Below are positions 33,720-42,483 of a stretch of 64,000 nucleotides of DNA, one piece after another. The DNA lies in assembly GCF_020559915.1 (NCBI RefSeq), contig NZ_JAJCLZ010000003.1:84711-148710 (forward strand), read 5' to 3'. The stretch is from Ruminococcus sp. 210702-SL.1.03. GTDB lineage: Bacteria > Bacillota > Clostridia > Oscillospirales > Ruminococcaceae. The stretch's first letter is position 1. Each line of letters begins with the position of its first letter. The position numbers and the translations under genes were made by a program. Below the pieces are notes generated by a model. It saw nothing but the letters and a program-made list of their open reading frames with translations. It did not search any database and was not told the DNA's origin.

Positions 33720-34601
33720 ATGAAAAAACGATCATCGGTGGATAAGAAAACGCTGAGAAAAGACGCGGCTACGCTTGCGGCAGTAACGGCGGCGGCTTTC
33801 ATCATGGCGCTGAATACCAAAACTTTTGTAAACACGGGCGGGCTGTACCCCGGCGGCATAACGGGGCTGACGATACTGATACAGCGCGCCGTGCAGGAGC
33901 TTGCGGGCTTTACGCTGCCTTTCAGCGCGGTAAATATTTTGCTCAACGTTTTCCCCGTGTACATCGGCTTTAGGCACATCGGCAAGAAATTCACGGCTTT
34001 TTCCTGTGTAATGATACTGCTGAACAGCTTTTTCACCGACCTTATCCCGAACCATATCATCACAGAGGACGTGCTTCTCATCGCGATATTCGGCGGCATT
34101 ATCAACGGCGTGGCGATAAGCCTTTGCCTGAACACGGGCGCGACTTCGGGCGGCACGGATTTCATCTCGATATACCTTTCGGAAAAGAGAGGTATGGATT
34201 CTTTTGATCTGATACTCGGCTTCAATTCCGTGATACTTTGCACCGCGGGACTGATGTTCGGCTGGGACAAAGCGCTGTACTCTATAATTTTCCAGTACGC
34301 TTCGACGGCTGTACTTCATATGCTGTACAAAAAATTTCAGCAGAGCACCATGCTCATCGTGACCACAAAGCCGCACGAGGTCGCGCAGGCGATATACGAC
34401 GTAAGCCGCCACGGCGCGACTATACTGGAGGGCGAAGGCTCTTACGAACACTGCGAGCGGCAGGTGGTGTACTCGGTGGTATCGGCGGCGCAGAGCAAGC
34501 GCGTGATACGCGCGGTGAAACAGACCGACCAGAGCGCTTTCATAAACGAGGTGAAAACGCAGAAGCTTTCGGGACGTTTTTATCAGCCGAAAGAAAATTG
34601 A
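33720..34601 (+). CDS. YitT-family membrane protein (DUF161/DUF2179)
   Basis: 293 residues. Five or six membrane segments fill about 15-205, including the family repeats NTGGLYPGGITGLTILIQ and NTGATSGGTDFISIYLS. A soluble C-terminal DUF2179 domain (about 210-290, TTKPHEVAQAIYDVSRHGATILEGEGSY) follows; it has a PII-like fold thought to bind a small ligand. The family is common in Firmicutes with no settled substrate. ATG at 33720 follows GGGAGGTG. Confidence 0.88.
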   Translation: MKKRSSVDKKTLRKDAATLAAVTAAAFIMALNTKTFVNTGGLYPGGITGLTILIQRAVQELAGFTLPFSAVNILLNVFPVYIGFRHIGKKFTAFSCVMILLNSFFTDLIPNHIITEDVLLIAIFGGIINGVAISLCLNTGATSGGTDFISIYLSEKRGMDSFDLILGFNSVILCTAGLMFGWDKALYSIIFQYASTAVLHMLYKKFQQSTMLIVTTKPHEVAQAIYDVSRHGATILEGEGSYEHCERQVVYSVVSAAQSKRVIRAVKQTDQSAFINEVKTQKLSGRFYQPKEN

Positions 34602-34619
34602 ATTTTTGCGCGAAAGCTA

Positions 34620-34648
34620 TTGCAAAATGTGAACCAATATGGTATAAT
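34620..34648 (+). promoter_or_regulatory. Promoter of the flavodiiron gene
   Basis: TTGCAA at 34620-34625, 17-base spacer, TATAAT at 34643-34648. Confidence 0.72.
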
Positions 34649-34682
34649 ATCAATAAAGATAAAGTATAACTGGAGGTAGAAA

Positions 34683-35840
34683 ATGATGGAAGTTACAAAG
34701 GACATAATTTACATCGGCGTGAATGACCATAAGGTCGATCTTTTTGAGGGACAGTACGTTGTTCCGAACGGAATGGCTTACAATTCTTATGTTATCCTCG
34801 ACGAAAAGACCGCCGTTATGGATACGGTAGACGCGCATTTCGGCGAAGAGTGGCTCGCGAACCTCGAGCAGGCGCTGGGCGGCAGAAAGCCGGATTATCT
34901 CGTAGTTCAGCACATGGAGCCTGACCATTCGGCAAACATCGCGAAATTCGCCGAAAAGTACCCCGAAGCGCAGATAGTCGGCAACGCCAAGACTTTCACA
35001 ATGGTAAAGAACTTTTTTGGCACTGATTACGCCGACCGCCGCGTAGTAGTAAAGGACGGCGAGAGCCTTTCGCTCGGCGCGCACGAGCTGACATTCGTTT
35101 TCGCGCCTATGGTGCACTGGCCCGAGGTAATGGTTACCTATGACGCTAAGGACAAGGTGCTTTTCTCGGCAGACGGCTTCGGCAAATTCGGCGCGCTGGA
35201 CGTTGATGAGGACTGGGCTTGCGAGGCTCGCAGATATTATTTCGGCATCGTCGGCAAGTATGGTATGCAGGTGCAGAATCTGCTGAAAAAGGCCGCCGCG
35301 CTTGATATTCAGATCATCTGCCCGCTGCACGGCCCTGTGCTGACCGAAAACCTCGGCTACTATATTGGTCTGTATGATACATGGTCGGCTTACAAGCCCG
35401 AGAGCGAGGGCGTTTTCGTAGCCTACGCTTCCGTTTACGGCAATACCAAGGCTGCCGCCGAGCTGCTGGCTGAAAAGCTGCGCGAAAAGGGCTGCCCGAA
35501 GGTTACCGTCGCTGACCTTGCGCGCGAGGACATGGCGGAGTGCGTTGAGGACGCTTTCCGCTACGACACGCTGGTGCTGGCTTCCTGCACATACAATGGC
35601 GGCGTTTTCCCGCCGATGCGCGAGTTTATCCTCGACCTCACCGAACGCGGCTACCGTAACAGACGCGTTGCGCTGATAGAGAACGGCTCGTGGGCTGCTA
35701 CTGCTGCTAAGGTGATGGAGAAAATGCTCGAGGGCAGCAAGGACATCACTTTCGCCGAGAACCGCGTTTCGATAAAGTCGGCGCTGGACGAAACCTCCAC
35801 CGCGCAGGTAGAGGCTCTGGCTGACGAACTTACCAAGTAA
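34683..35840 (+). CDS. fprA: Flavodiiron protein (FprA-type O2/NO reductase)
   Basis: Cytoplasmic enzyme that reduces O2 to water or NO to N2O in anaerobes. The beta-lactamase-like diiron domain (1-245) shows ligands H77, E79, D81 and H82 in QHMEPDH, then HWPEVMVTYD, FSADGFG and CPLHGP for the rest. The flavodoxin domain (about 250-385) starts FVAYASVYGNTKAAAELL for FMN. No rubredoxin or flavin-reductase domain is fused, so it needs an external donor (rubredoxin or F420-type in relatives). 385 residues is the family length. It could protect the oxygen-sensitive PFL encoded at 55324-57967. Confidence 0.94.
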   Translation: MMEVTKDIIYIGVNDHKVDLFEGQYVVPNGMAYNSYVILDEKTAVMDTVDAHFGEEWLANLEQALGGRKPDYLVVQHMEPDHSANIAKFAEKYPEAQIVGNAKTFTMVKNFFGTDYADRRVVVKDGESLSLGAHELTFVFAPMVHWPEVMVTYDAKDKVLFSADGFGKFGALDVDEDWACEARRYYFGIVGKYGMQVQNLLKKAAALDIQIICPLHGPVLTENLGYYIGLYDTWSAYKPESEGVFVAYASVYGNTKAAAELLAEKLREKGCPKVTVADLAREDMAECVEDAFRYDTLVLASCTYNGGVFPPMREFILDLTERGYRNRRVALIENGSWAATAAKVMEKMLEGSKDITFAENRVSIKSALDETSTAQVEALADELTK

Positions 35841-35858
35841 TTTCACGCAAATATAGCG

Positions 35859-35895
35859 ATACCCCGCAGACGTTCGTATCTGCGGGGTATTTTTA
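35859..35895 (+). terminator. Terminator after the flavodiiron gene
   Basis: ATACCCCGCAGA at 35859-35870 pairs with TCTGCGGGGTAT at 35879-35890, then T-run. Confidence 0.88.
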
Positions 35896-36819
35896 TATTA
35901 TGGAAAATATTTGGAACATAGCTATCGCGCCGACGCACATCAGGCTGCCGAGCAGATTTTTCGCCGTGAACCGCTCGCGCTTCGCTATCGTGATGAAGAA
36001 AAGCGTTACGAGTATCAGCGGCTGAACGAACGAGTAGAGGGTAAGGCTCATGCCGATCAGCGCGTTTTCCGCAAGCAGCCCCGCGATGTTCGGCAGGCGG
36101 GTGAGGAAAACTATCAGGAGCATTTTTTTGAAGACCGCGTAGTCGCAGGGGCGCTCGTTCGCGAGGTAGAGCCGTTTTAGTATGCCTCCCTCCGCGCGCT
36201 TCTGGAATATCGCGACCGCCATTATCGCCGTGAGCGCCAGCATCGAGATGAAAAGTCCTGTGTTTTTCGAGAGGTATGGCTCGCCCGCGCGCATTATCAG
36301 CCCGTAGGAAAATTTTGCGAATATGTACAGCGCCATTGCGGGAATAAGCCGCAGCAGTTCGCCGCGCGTGAGCTTTCGTCCGTTGCCCGAGCCGTTCATA
36401 TCTCCCGAGCCGCTCGCTATCAGTGCTAATCCCGCCAGCGCGAAAGGCAGACAAGCCAGCTTCGCCGCCGAGGGCGCTTCGCCGAAGATCGCGCAGTCAG
36501 CGCCGTATGAAAGAAACATCGCCAGCCCCAGCCATGCTTTTACCTCAAAAGCGCTCAGCACGCTCAGGCAGACCGCCGCCGTGTAAAATTCGCAGAGCTT
36601 GTTCGCTACCAGCAGCGCCGAAATGCCGAAAGTCTGCGGGCAGAGCGCGGCGCGAAGGTGCAGGAACGGCAGGCAGGGCAGCATGAAAGCCGCCGTGGAA
36701 GCCGATATGAAAAAAGTAAATTCGCTGCCCGAAAGCCCCCCGCGCGAAACGGTCTTTTTATCGTTCAGCGTACATATGGTATAGCTGGCAACATTTATCA
36801 GTAAAAATATCAACTGCAA
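35893..36819 (-). CDS. DMT-superfamily (EamA-like) membrane transporter
   Basis: 308 residues with about ten membrane segments in two halves, the layout of drug/metabolite transporters (EamA). Motifs are weak (NDKKTVSRGGLSGSEFTFF; SFVQPLILVTLFFITIAKRERF near the end). Substrate unknown. The start is TTG at 36819, with GGAG 9 bases upstream and no ATG in a comparable place. It converges on the flavodiiron gene. Confidence 0.75.
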   Translation of the reverse strand: MQLIFLLINVASYTICTLNDKKTVSRGGLSGSEFTFFISASTAAFMLPCLPFLHLRAALCPQTFGISALLVANKLCEFYTAAVCLSVLSAFEVKAWLGLAMFLSYGADCAIFGEAPSAAKLACLPFALAGLALIASGSGDMNGSGNGRKLTRGELLRLIPAMALYIFAKFSYGLIMRAGEPYLSKNTGLFISMLALTAIMAVAIFQKRAEGGILKRLYLANERPCDYAVFKKMLLIVFLTRLPNIAGLLAENALIGMSLTLYSFVQPLILVTLFFITIAKRERFTAKNLLGSLMCVGAIAMFQIFSII

Positions 36820-36833
36820 TAGTTTTCACTCCA

Positions 36834-36871
36834 TAAAAAACGGGGCGCATTTTCCGCAAACGCCGCCCCGT
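36834..36871 (-). terminator. Terminator of proS
   Basis: ACGGGGCG at 36840-36847 pairs with CGCCCCGT at 36864-36871; a T-run follows on the minus strand. Confidence 0.8.
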
Positions 36872-36886
36872 GTGGATGATCTAAAA

Positions 36887-38350
36887 TTAGTAAGCCTTGC
36901 CCCAAAGCACCATGCACTTTGCTTCCTTGCCGCAGCAAACGCATTTGTCGCCGAGGTTTTCCTGATGGAAAGGTATGCAGCGCGAGCCTACGCCCGTAAC
37001 TTCCTTTATCTTATCCTCGCAGGCTTCGTCGCCGCACCACATAGCTTCAACAAAGCCGTCGCCGTTCTTTTCCAGCGCTTCGGTGATCTCTTCCATAGAG
37101 TGGCAGCGGTAAGTTCTCTTAGTGCGGTTAGCAAGAGCCTTTTCGTACATACCGGCGGGAATGGTCTTTTCCAGCATCTCGATAACGGTATCCTTGAAAG
37201 TTTCAAGCTCGTTTTCGAGGGAAACGGTGGTCTTTTCGCCGTTGTATCTTGCAGCTACTACGCACTGGCAGTTCTCGATGTCCTTCGGGCCTATCTCTAC
37301 TCTTACAGGCACGCCCTTCATCTCGTACTCGGCGAATTTCCAGCCGGGCGAATTATCGCTGTCGTCGAGCTTTACGCGCACGCCGCAGGCTTTGAGCTTT
37401 TCATAAAGCTTTTTCGCTTCGTCGAGCACGCCCTCTTTGAACTGCGCGATTGGCACGATAACCACCTGAACGGGAGCTACCGCAGGCGGCAGAACAAGTC
37501 CGCTGTCGTCGCCGTGAGTCATGATAACTGCGCCGATAAGGCGGGTGGTAACGCCCCAAGAGGTCTGGTGGGGGTACTGCTTCTGATTATCTTTATTGGT
37601 GAACTGAATGTCGAAAGCTTTAGCAAATCCGTCGCCGAAATAGTGCGAAGTACCTGCCTGAAGCGCCTTGCCGTCGTGCATAAGAGCCTCTATCGCGTAG
37701 GTGGATTCAGCGCCGGCGAACTTATCGCTCTCGGTCTTTTTGCCCTTTACAACGGGCATTGCCAGCGACTGCTCGCAGAAATCAGCGTAAACGTTGAGCA
37801 TCTGCTCGGTCTCGGCGATGGCTTCCTCAGCGGTCGCGTGAATGGTGTGGCCCTCCTGCCAGAGAAATTCTCTCGAGCGCAGGAACGGACGGGTGGTCTT
37901 TTCCCAGCGCACTACCGATACCCACTGGTTGTAAAGCTTTGGCAGGTCGCGGTAAGAGTGAACTATGTTCGCGTAGTGCTCGCAGAAAAGCGTTTCAGAG
38001 GTGGGGCGGACGCAAAGGCGCTCTTCAAGCTTCTCGCTGCCGCCGTGGGTTACCCAAGCGACTTCGGGAGCGAAGCCCTCAACGTGGTCTTTTTCCTTAT
38101 TGAGCAGGCTTTCGGGAATGAACATAGGCATACAAACATTTTCGTGACCCAGCGCCTTAAAGCGTGCATCGAGGTCTTTCTGGATATTTTCCCAGATGGC
38201 GTAGCCGTAGGGGCGGATAACCATGCAGCCCTTTACGCTGGTGTACTCTACCAGCTCAGCCTTTTTGCAGATGTCGGTATACCATTTTGCGAAATCTTCG
38301 TCCATAGAGGTGATAGCCTCTACCATTTTATTATTGCTTTTTTTTGCCAT
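36887..38350 (-). CDS. proS: Prolyl-tRNA synthetase, archaeal/eukaryal type (ProS type 3)
   Basis: Charges tRNA-Pro. 487 residues with class II motifs: motif 2 around [21 protein letters not shown], motif 3 near [22 protein letters not shown]. There is no editing insertion between motifs 2 and 3, and the C-terminus carries the zinc-type [10 protein letters not shown] and ends in WGKAY with a terminal Tyr. These mark the archaeal/eukaryal form, found in scattered bacteria such as some Clostridia. The start at 38350 (MAKKSNNK) overlaps the upstream gene by 20 bases; an ATG at 38368 is less likely. Confidence 0.94.
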   Translation of the reverse strand: MAKKSNNKMVEAITSMDEDFAKWYTDICKKAELVEYTSVKGCMVIRPYGYAIWENIQKDLDARFKALGHENVCMPMFIPESLLNKEKDHVEGFAPEVAWVTHGGSEKLEERLCVRPTSETLFCEHYANIVHSYRDLPKLYNQWVSVVRWEKTTRPFLRSREFLWQEGHTIHATAEEAIAETEQMLNVYADFCEQSLAMPVVKGKKTESDKFAGAESTYAIEALMHDGKALQAGTSHYFGDGFAKAFDIQFTNKDNQKQYPHQTSWGVTTRLIGAVIMTHGDDSGLVLPPAVAPVQVVIVPIAQFKEGVLDEAKKLYEKLKACGVRVKLDDSDNSPGWKFAEYEMKGVPVRVEIGPKDIENCQCVVAARYNGEKTTVSLENELETFKDTVIEMLEKTIPAGMYEKALANRTKRTYRCHSMEEITEALEKNGDGFVEAMWCGDEACEDKIKEVTGVGSRCIPFHQENLGDKCVCCGKEAKCMVLWGKAY

Positions 38351-38609
38351 GCTTAAAATCAACTCCATAAATATCTTTATTATAAATTTTGTAATTCAGA
38401 TCGTATTCAGGCTCGGACGAAGCGTCGTAAGGGCCTTTTACCTGCGGTTCGTCAGGGTCGGGCTTTGGCACTTCGTCCTTAGTAGGTCGGTGCTCGTCGA
38501 TCTTTTTTGCCAGCCGCGGCGTTATAACGCAGCAGAGCATTATCACAGCCATAATGACCATAGTAGTGCCCAGCACCCGCAGCAGCAGGTGTACCAGCTC
38601 GCTGTTCAT
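38331..38609 (-). CDS. Small unknown single-pass membrane protein
   Basis: 92 residues: a membrane segment near 5-29 ([23 protein letters not shown]), then a charged, Pro/Asp/Lys-rich tail. I do not recognise it. AAAGGGG lies 7 bases before the ATG, and it has its own promoter, so it is probably real. It precedes and overlaps proS by 20 bases, hence the two are likely co-transcribed. Confidence 0.7.
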   Translation of the reverse strand: MNSELVHLLLRVLGTTMVIMAVIMLCCVITPRLAKKIDEHRPTKDEVPKPDPDEPQVKGPYDASSEPEYDLNYKIYNKDIYGVDFKHGKKKQ

Positions 38610-38648
38610 ATGCTCGCCCCTTTCTTTCGCGTAATATCATACCTTAAT

Positions 38649-38677
38649 ATTATACCATCTTTCGCGGCGATTTGCAA
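38649..38677 (-). promoter_or_regulatory. Promoter of the small membrane protein-proS unit
   Basis: Minus strand TTGCAA (38677-38672), 17-base spacer, TATAAT (38654-38649). Confidence 0.68.
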
Positions 38678-38714
38678 GTAGTTATGAAAAAATTTAAAAT
38701 ATTTCGTTTAGTGC

Positions 38715-38743
38715 TTGACAAACAATATTATATGGTGTATAAT
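38715..38743 (+). promoter_or_regulatory. padR operon promoter
   Basis: Full consensus TTGACA at 38715-38720, 17-base spacer, TATAAT at 38738-38743. Confidence 0.88.
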
Positions 38744-38746
38744 ATT
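38724..38746. promoter_or_regulatory. Candidate PadR operator
   Basis: Perfect 9-base inverted repeat AATATTATA / TATAATATT with a 5-base centre (TGGTG). It covers the spacer and -10 of the padR promoter, where a repressor would block RNA polymerase. Autoregulation by the adjacent PadR is inferred. Confidence 0.6.
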
Positions 38747-38758
38747 ATACAGATAAAG

Positions 38759-38784
38759 AACACGGGCGTTAGTCCGACCCGTGT
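38759..38784 (+). repeat. Leader hairpin before padR
   Basis: ACACGGG and CCCGTGT arms around an 11-base loop in the leader, followed by AAAGGAG at 38791-38797. Confidence 0.5.
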
Positions 38785-38811
38785 GAGAAGAAAGGAGTTG
38801 CTATCAGCATT

Positions 38812-39138
38812 ATGAGTGTTTTTCCGATAAGTGCAGCGCTGCTGGACGCTATGGTGCTCGCCGTTACCGAAAATGAGGACGGCTACGGGTATAAGATCAC
38901 TAAGGATATTCAGGAGCGCGTGAGCGTTTCAGAGTCCACCCTCTACCCCGTGCTGCGGCGCTTGCAGAAAAATGGTTCGCTCGAAACATACGATATGCCT
39001 TATATGGGCAGAAACCGCAGATATTACCGCATTACAGAAAGCGGCAGAGAGCTGCTGAAAGATTACCGCGCAGAGTGGCGCGAGTATAAAGGGCAGATCG
39101 ACCACTTTTTAAGCGAGGAGGATAATTATGACTATTAA
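38812..39138 (+). CDS. PadR-family transcriptional regulator
   Basis: 108-residue winged helix repressor of the short PadR class. ALLDAMVLAVTENEDGYGYKITKDIQE and the recognition helix SESTLYPVLRRLQKNGSLE are typical; the C-terminal helix gives dimerisation. AAAGGAG lies 14 bases before ATG 38812, a long gap, but no other start fits. It overlaps the following gene by 11 bases, the standard layout of PadR with a HAAS/toastrack membrane protein. It probably represses its own promoter through the inverted repeat at 38724-38746. Confidence 0.9.
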   Translation: MSVFPISAALLDAMVLAVTENEDGYGYKITKDIQERVSVSESTLYPVLRRLQKNGSLETYDMPYMGRNRRYYRITESGRELLKDYRAEWREYKGQIDHFLSEEDNYDY

Positions 39139-40654
39139 AGAATACATCAGCCGTCTTTCAGCTGCGCTGAGTAATATCGACAGCGAGGAAGCGGCGAACG
39201 TTTTGCAGTATTACACCGAGATACTTGAGGACGCCGAAGATCCGCAGGCGGAAATGGCGAAGTTTGGCTCGCCCGAGCAGCTCGCTGCGCAGATAATGCA
39301 GGAAAACGGCTGGCAGCCCGCGCCCGATATGAGCGCGATGTTCCCGAATATGCAGCCGAAGCCGCGCAGGGGCATGACTACGGGCAGGGCGATAGCGCTG
39401 GTGCTCACCTCGCCTTTTTGGCTTACGGTATATGTTCTTATCGCCTGCCTTTTCATCACGGTAGTTTCGGTCTATATAACTTTCCCCGCAACAGCGATAG
39501 GCGGACTTGTCGCCTGCGCACTTACGGCGGGCGAATATGCGCCACTAACAGTTGCACTGCTCACACTTGCAGCGGCATGCGCCGGCTTGACTATGATGCT
39601 TTACCGCCCGCTTAAATACGCGCTGAAAGGCTGCGTTCAGCTCACTTTGATATTCAGCCGCTTCATTTTCGGCATGGAGCAGAAGAGATCCACCATTGCT
39701 CTGAAAAAGCCCGTCAACCGCGTGGTGCTTGTAACAGGCGCGGTGATGACGGTGATCGGAGCGGCGGTATGCGGCGTTTGCGTTGTAAAGCATATCAATA
39801 AGATAGATTATGCAAAAGCGCTCGGCATGACCGACCGCACATATGAGCTTTCGGGTGATATTACCGAGCTTACGGCCGACCTCGACGGTGCGGCGGTGCT
39901 CAGCGTAAAGCCCTCCGACGGCGATACGGCAAAGCTGGAATGTAAATACATTATTGAAAAAGACATGAAGATAACCGACGGCTCGGCAGCCGAGATAAAG
40001 TATGACGCGAAGAGCAACAGGATAACGCGCTACGGCATAAATTTCGGAACTATCTCTTACCCCGCCGCTGAAATCACACTCTATCTGCCGCAAAAGGCTT
40101 ACGATAAGCTTACGCTTGATTCCACGTTCGGCGATATTTTGCTGAAAGATATTTCGGTCACCGAACTGAATATCGCTGCCGATGCGGGTGGCGTGAAGCT
40201 GGATAACGTGCTGGCAAAGAACGCTTCGATGGATATTGATTACGGCGATGTTGATATGAACGGCTGTAAGTTCGATTCTTTCACGATAGATTCTGCAAGC
40301 GGCGATCTCGACATGAACGGCTGCGAGGTCGGAAAGACCGTCAGCATCAATATGGATTACGGCGATATGGAGCTGAAAAACGTTACCGCGGGCAGCCTCA
40401 GCGCGAAAATGAGCGCGGGAGATCTCGAGTTCAAGGGCGTTATAACAGGCGCGGCGGACGCTGACAGCGTTATAAACTGCGATTACGGCGACGTGGATAT
40501 GCAGCTCGGCGGAAGTAATTATACGATAGCCGCTTTCACCGACCTCGGCGAAGTCACCATAAACGGCGAGTCCCCCGCGTACAACGACCTTAAAGGCAGC
40601 GTGGTACTGCGCATAGAGAACAGCTGCGGCGATGTAAATGTAGATACAGACTGA
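39128..40654 (+). CDS. HAAS (DUF1700) membrane protein with toastrack (DUF4097) domain
   Basis: 508 residues. N-terminal HAAS domain about 1-60 (TIKEYISRLSAALSNIDSEEAANVLQYY), two to four membrane segments between 85 and 170, another near 200-220, then a long beta-helix-like DUF4097 toastrack domain about 245-508 with repeats such as DYGDVDMNG, SGDLDMNG, DYGDMELKN. The toastrack would lie outside the cell. Partner PadR proteins control such genes in envelope stress responses (known from related systems); the ligand is unknown. Confidence 0.87.
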   Translation: MTIKEYISRLSAALSNIDSEEAANVLQYYTEILEDAEDPQAEMAKFGSPEQLAAQIMQENGWQPAPDMSAMFPNMQPKPRRGMTTGRAIALVLTSPFWLTVYVLIACLFITVVSVYITFPATAIGGLVACALTAGEYAPLTVALLTLAAACAGLTMMLYRPLKYALKGCVQLTLIFSRFIFGMEQKRSTIALKKPVNRVVLVTGAVMTVIGAAVCGVCVVKHINKIDYAKALGMTDRTYELSGDITELTADLDGAAVLSVKPSDGDTAKLECKYIIEKDMKITDGSAAEIKYDAKSNRITRYGINFGTISYPAAEITLYLPQKAYDKLTLDSTFGDILLKDISVTELNIAADAGGVKLDNVLAKNASMDIDYGDVDMNGCKFDSFTIDSASGDLDMNGCEVGKTVSINMDYGDMELKNVTAGSLSAKMSAGDLEFKGVITGAADADSVINCDYGDVDMQLGGSNYTIAAFTDLGEVTINGESPAYNDLKGSVVLRIENSCGDVNVDTD

Positions 40655-40833
40655 TACAAAAAGAAAAAGTCAGACAGACATACAAAACGGATATTAAATG
40701 GGGAAAAAGCGCACATTTTGTGAACATTATATTTTCAGTATGTTATCATACAGTTATCACATAAGGGCTGTATTATATATACATAAGGTTACAGGGCACC
40801 TGATCCGGACATAAAAAGAGCAGAGGTTCACAT

Positions 40834-40911
40834 ATGTTCAGTGATGTAAAGACCCGACCACATATTATTTTTCTCCATCATATTTACTGTAAAGGCAGAG
40901 AGAGCTTTTAA
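40834..40911 (+). CDS. Possible 25-residue peptide
   Basis: ATG at 40834 with AGAGG 7 bases upstream, TAA at 40909-40911. The peptide begins MFSDVKTRPHIIF and ends CKGRESF; it has a hydrophobic, His-rich middle. The stop lies inside the terminator stem, so coding is uncertain. No related sequence is known to me. Confidence 0.3.
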   Translation: MFSDVKTRPHIIFLHHIYCKGRESF

Positions 40912-40945
40912 GATCCCTACATCTTTAAGCTCTCTTTGCTTTTAT
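40899..40945 (+). terminator. Terminator of the short transcript
   Basis: AGAGAGCTT at 40899-40907 pairs with AAGCTCTCT at 40927-40935, with inner AAGAT/ATCTT pairs, then a T-rich run. Confidence 0.8.
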
Positions 40946-40965
40946 CTAATCTTTTTTGCGCAATA

Positions 40966-41004
40966 AAAATGCCACGCGTACTTTCGGCGTACACGTGGCA
41001 TTTT
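40966..41004. terminator. Bidirectional terminator after the amino-acid ABC operon
   Basis: AAAATGCCACG at 40966-40976 pairs with CGTGGCATTTT at 40994-41004; ends the minus-strand ABC operon and backs up the + strand terminator. Confidence 0.85.
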
Positions 41005-41015
41005 CTGTATGTAAA

Positions 41016-41741
41016 TTACAATACTTTCGAGAGAAAGTCGCGCAGGCGGGGATTGCGCGGGTTTGAGAAAAATTCGTCGGGGCGGTTTTGCTCCAGTATA
41101 TTTCCGTCCGCCATGAACATCACGCGTGAGGCTACCTCGCGCGCAAAGCCCATCTCGTGGGTAACTACCACCATCGTCATTCCGTCGTCCGCAAGCTTTT
41201 TCATAAGCTCGAGCACTTCGCCTACCATCTCGGGGTCTAGGGCGGAGGTCGGCTCGTCGAAAAGCATAACTTCGGGATTCATCGCGAGGGCGCGGGCTAT
41301 CGCTATACGCTGCTTCTGACCGCCGGAAAGGCGTGAGGGGTACTCGTCGGCCTTGTCGGGCAGACCTACCTGCTCAAGCAGCTCTTCGGCGCGCGCGTTC
41401 GCTTCATCGGCTGTCATAAGTCCCAGCTTTACGGGCGCGAGCGTGATGTTTTTGCGTATGGTGAGGTGAGGGAAGAGGTTGAAGTGCTGGAAAACCATGC
41501 CCATTCTCTGGCGCAGGCGGTTCATTTCAGACTCGCTGATGCGGGTGATGTCTGTACCCTCAAAGAATATCTCGCCCGAAGTGGGGTGCTCCATAAGGTT
41601 CAGGCAGCGCAGGAAGGTAGATTTTCCCGAGCCGGAAGGGCCTACTATTACTACCTTTTCGCCCTTATCTATCGTTTCGCTGATGTTTTTGAGAACTTCT
41701 ACATCGCCGAATGATTTGCAGAGGTTTTTAACGTCTATCAC
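41016..41741 (-). CDS. Polar amino acid ABC transporter ATPase (GlnQ-like)
   Basis: 241-residue ATPase of a polar amino acid importer. Walker [11 protein letters not shown]-loop [10 protein letters not shown], signature [15 protein letters not shown], Walker [14 protein letters not shown]-loop VTHEMGFA. I start at GTG 41741 (VIDVKNL) because AAAGGAGG lies 10 bases upstream; the reading from 41762 begins with TTG inside that site. It overlaps the permease end by 14 bases. Confidence 0.93.
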   Translation of the reverse strand: MIDVKNLCKSFGDVEVLKNISETIDKGEKVVIVGPSGSGKSTFLRCLNLMEHPTSGEIFFEGTDITRISESEMNRLRQRMGMVFQHFNLFPHLTIRKNITLAPVKLGLMTADEANARAEELLEQVGLPDKADEYPSRLSGGQKQRIAIARALAMNPEVMLFDEPTSALDPEMVGEVLELMKKLADDGMTMVVVTHEMGFAREVASRVMFMADGNILEQNRPDEFFSNPRNPRLRDFLSKVL

Positions 41742-42420
41742 TTTGCGAGAGCCTCCTTTCAAGCTTGCTTACAAGGTGGGTCAGCAGCATTACCATAAGC
41801 AGGTAGATCACCGCGACGGTTATCAGCGGCATGAAAGCCGAGAAGGTCTGCGAGCGGATAATGTCGCCGCCCTTTGTGAGGTCCTGTATGGCTATGTAGC
41901 CCGCTACCGAGGTTTCTTTCAGCAGTACTATGCACTCGTTTGCGAGCGCGGGGAGCACTGTTTTGAAAGCCTGCGGCAGCACTATCGAGATCATAGTTTC
42001 TCGGTAGCTAAGTCCTAAGCTTCTGCCTGCTTCAAACTGGCCGTTGTCTATCGACATTATGCCCGAGCGGACTATCTCAGCCACATAAGCGCCCGAGTTT
42101 ATGCCGAAAGCCAATATAGCTACTACCAGCTTGCTGATATTCACGCTGCTGAAAATAACGAAGTAGGTTATCAGCAGCTGTACTACCATAGGCGTACCGC
42201 GGATAACAGTAAGGTATACTCTGCAAATGAAATTCAGTATCTTCATCTTGCCCGTGCGCTCGTAGGTAGAGCGAATTATCGCTACCACAAAGCCCAGCAC
42301 CGCGCCTATCATCACGGCGAAAAGCGTGATGAGCAGGGTGGTCTTTAAGCCGTTGGTGAGGTATTTCCAGCGGTCTTGTTCAATAAAATTCTGCTTGAAA
42401 GCGTCTATCAGTCCGTTCAA
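41728..42420 (-). CDS. Polar amino acid ABC transporter permease
   Basis: 230-residue HisM/GlnP-type membrane subunit with about five segments. The EAA-like loop is [23 protein letters not shown], and [19 protein letters not shown] is the family mark. It lies between the binding protein and the ATPase genes. Which amino acid is carried cannot be read from the sequence. Confidence 0.93.
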   Translation of the reverse strand: MNGLIDAFKQNFIEQDRWKYLTNGLKTTLLITLFAVMIGAVLGFVVAIIRSTYERTGKMKILNFICRVYLTVIRGTPMVVQLLITYFVIFSSVNISKLVVAILAFGINSGAYVAEIVRSGIMSIDNGQFEAGRSLGLSYRETMISIVLPQAFKTVLPALANECIVLLKETSVAGYIAIQDLTKGGDIIRSQTFSAFMPLITVAVIYLLMVMLLTHLVSKLERRLSQSDRR

Positions 42421-42445
42421 TCCTGCACGTCCTCTCTTAAAATAA

Positions 42446-42477
42446 TTCGGCTGCCGCTGATTTTGCCGACAGCCGAA
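42446..42477 (-). terminator. Hairpin between binding protein and permease genes
   Basis: TTCGGCTG and CAGCCGAA arms in the 63-base gap, followed on the minus strand by TTATTTT. Such a stem may partly stop transcription or protect the upstream mRNA, raising binding protein over permease. Confidence 0.6.
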
Positions 42478-42483
42478 CTTTAG

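Larger units (their letters stand above)
40790..40945 (+). ncRNA. Candidate short transcript (small RNA or small mRNA)
   Basis: The 361-base gap 40655-41015 holds a possible independent + strand unit: TTATCA at 40754-40759, 16-base spacer, TATATA at 40776-40781, then about 150 bases ending in a strong terminator. The promoter is only moderate, so the stretch may instead be the long 3' end of the padR operon. Direct repeats GTTATCA at 40742 and 40753 lie over the promoter. A small ORF inside is listed separately. Confidence 0.4.

Noticed and set aside
34650..35846. 398-codon minus strand frame opposite the flavodiiron gene
   Set aside because: Shadow of a confirmed gene with all diiron ligands.
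36872..38356. 494-codon + strand frame opposite proS
   Set aside because: Antisense shadow of proS, spanning the same bases; no family signal.
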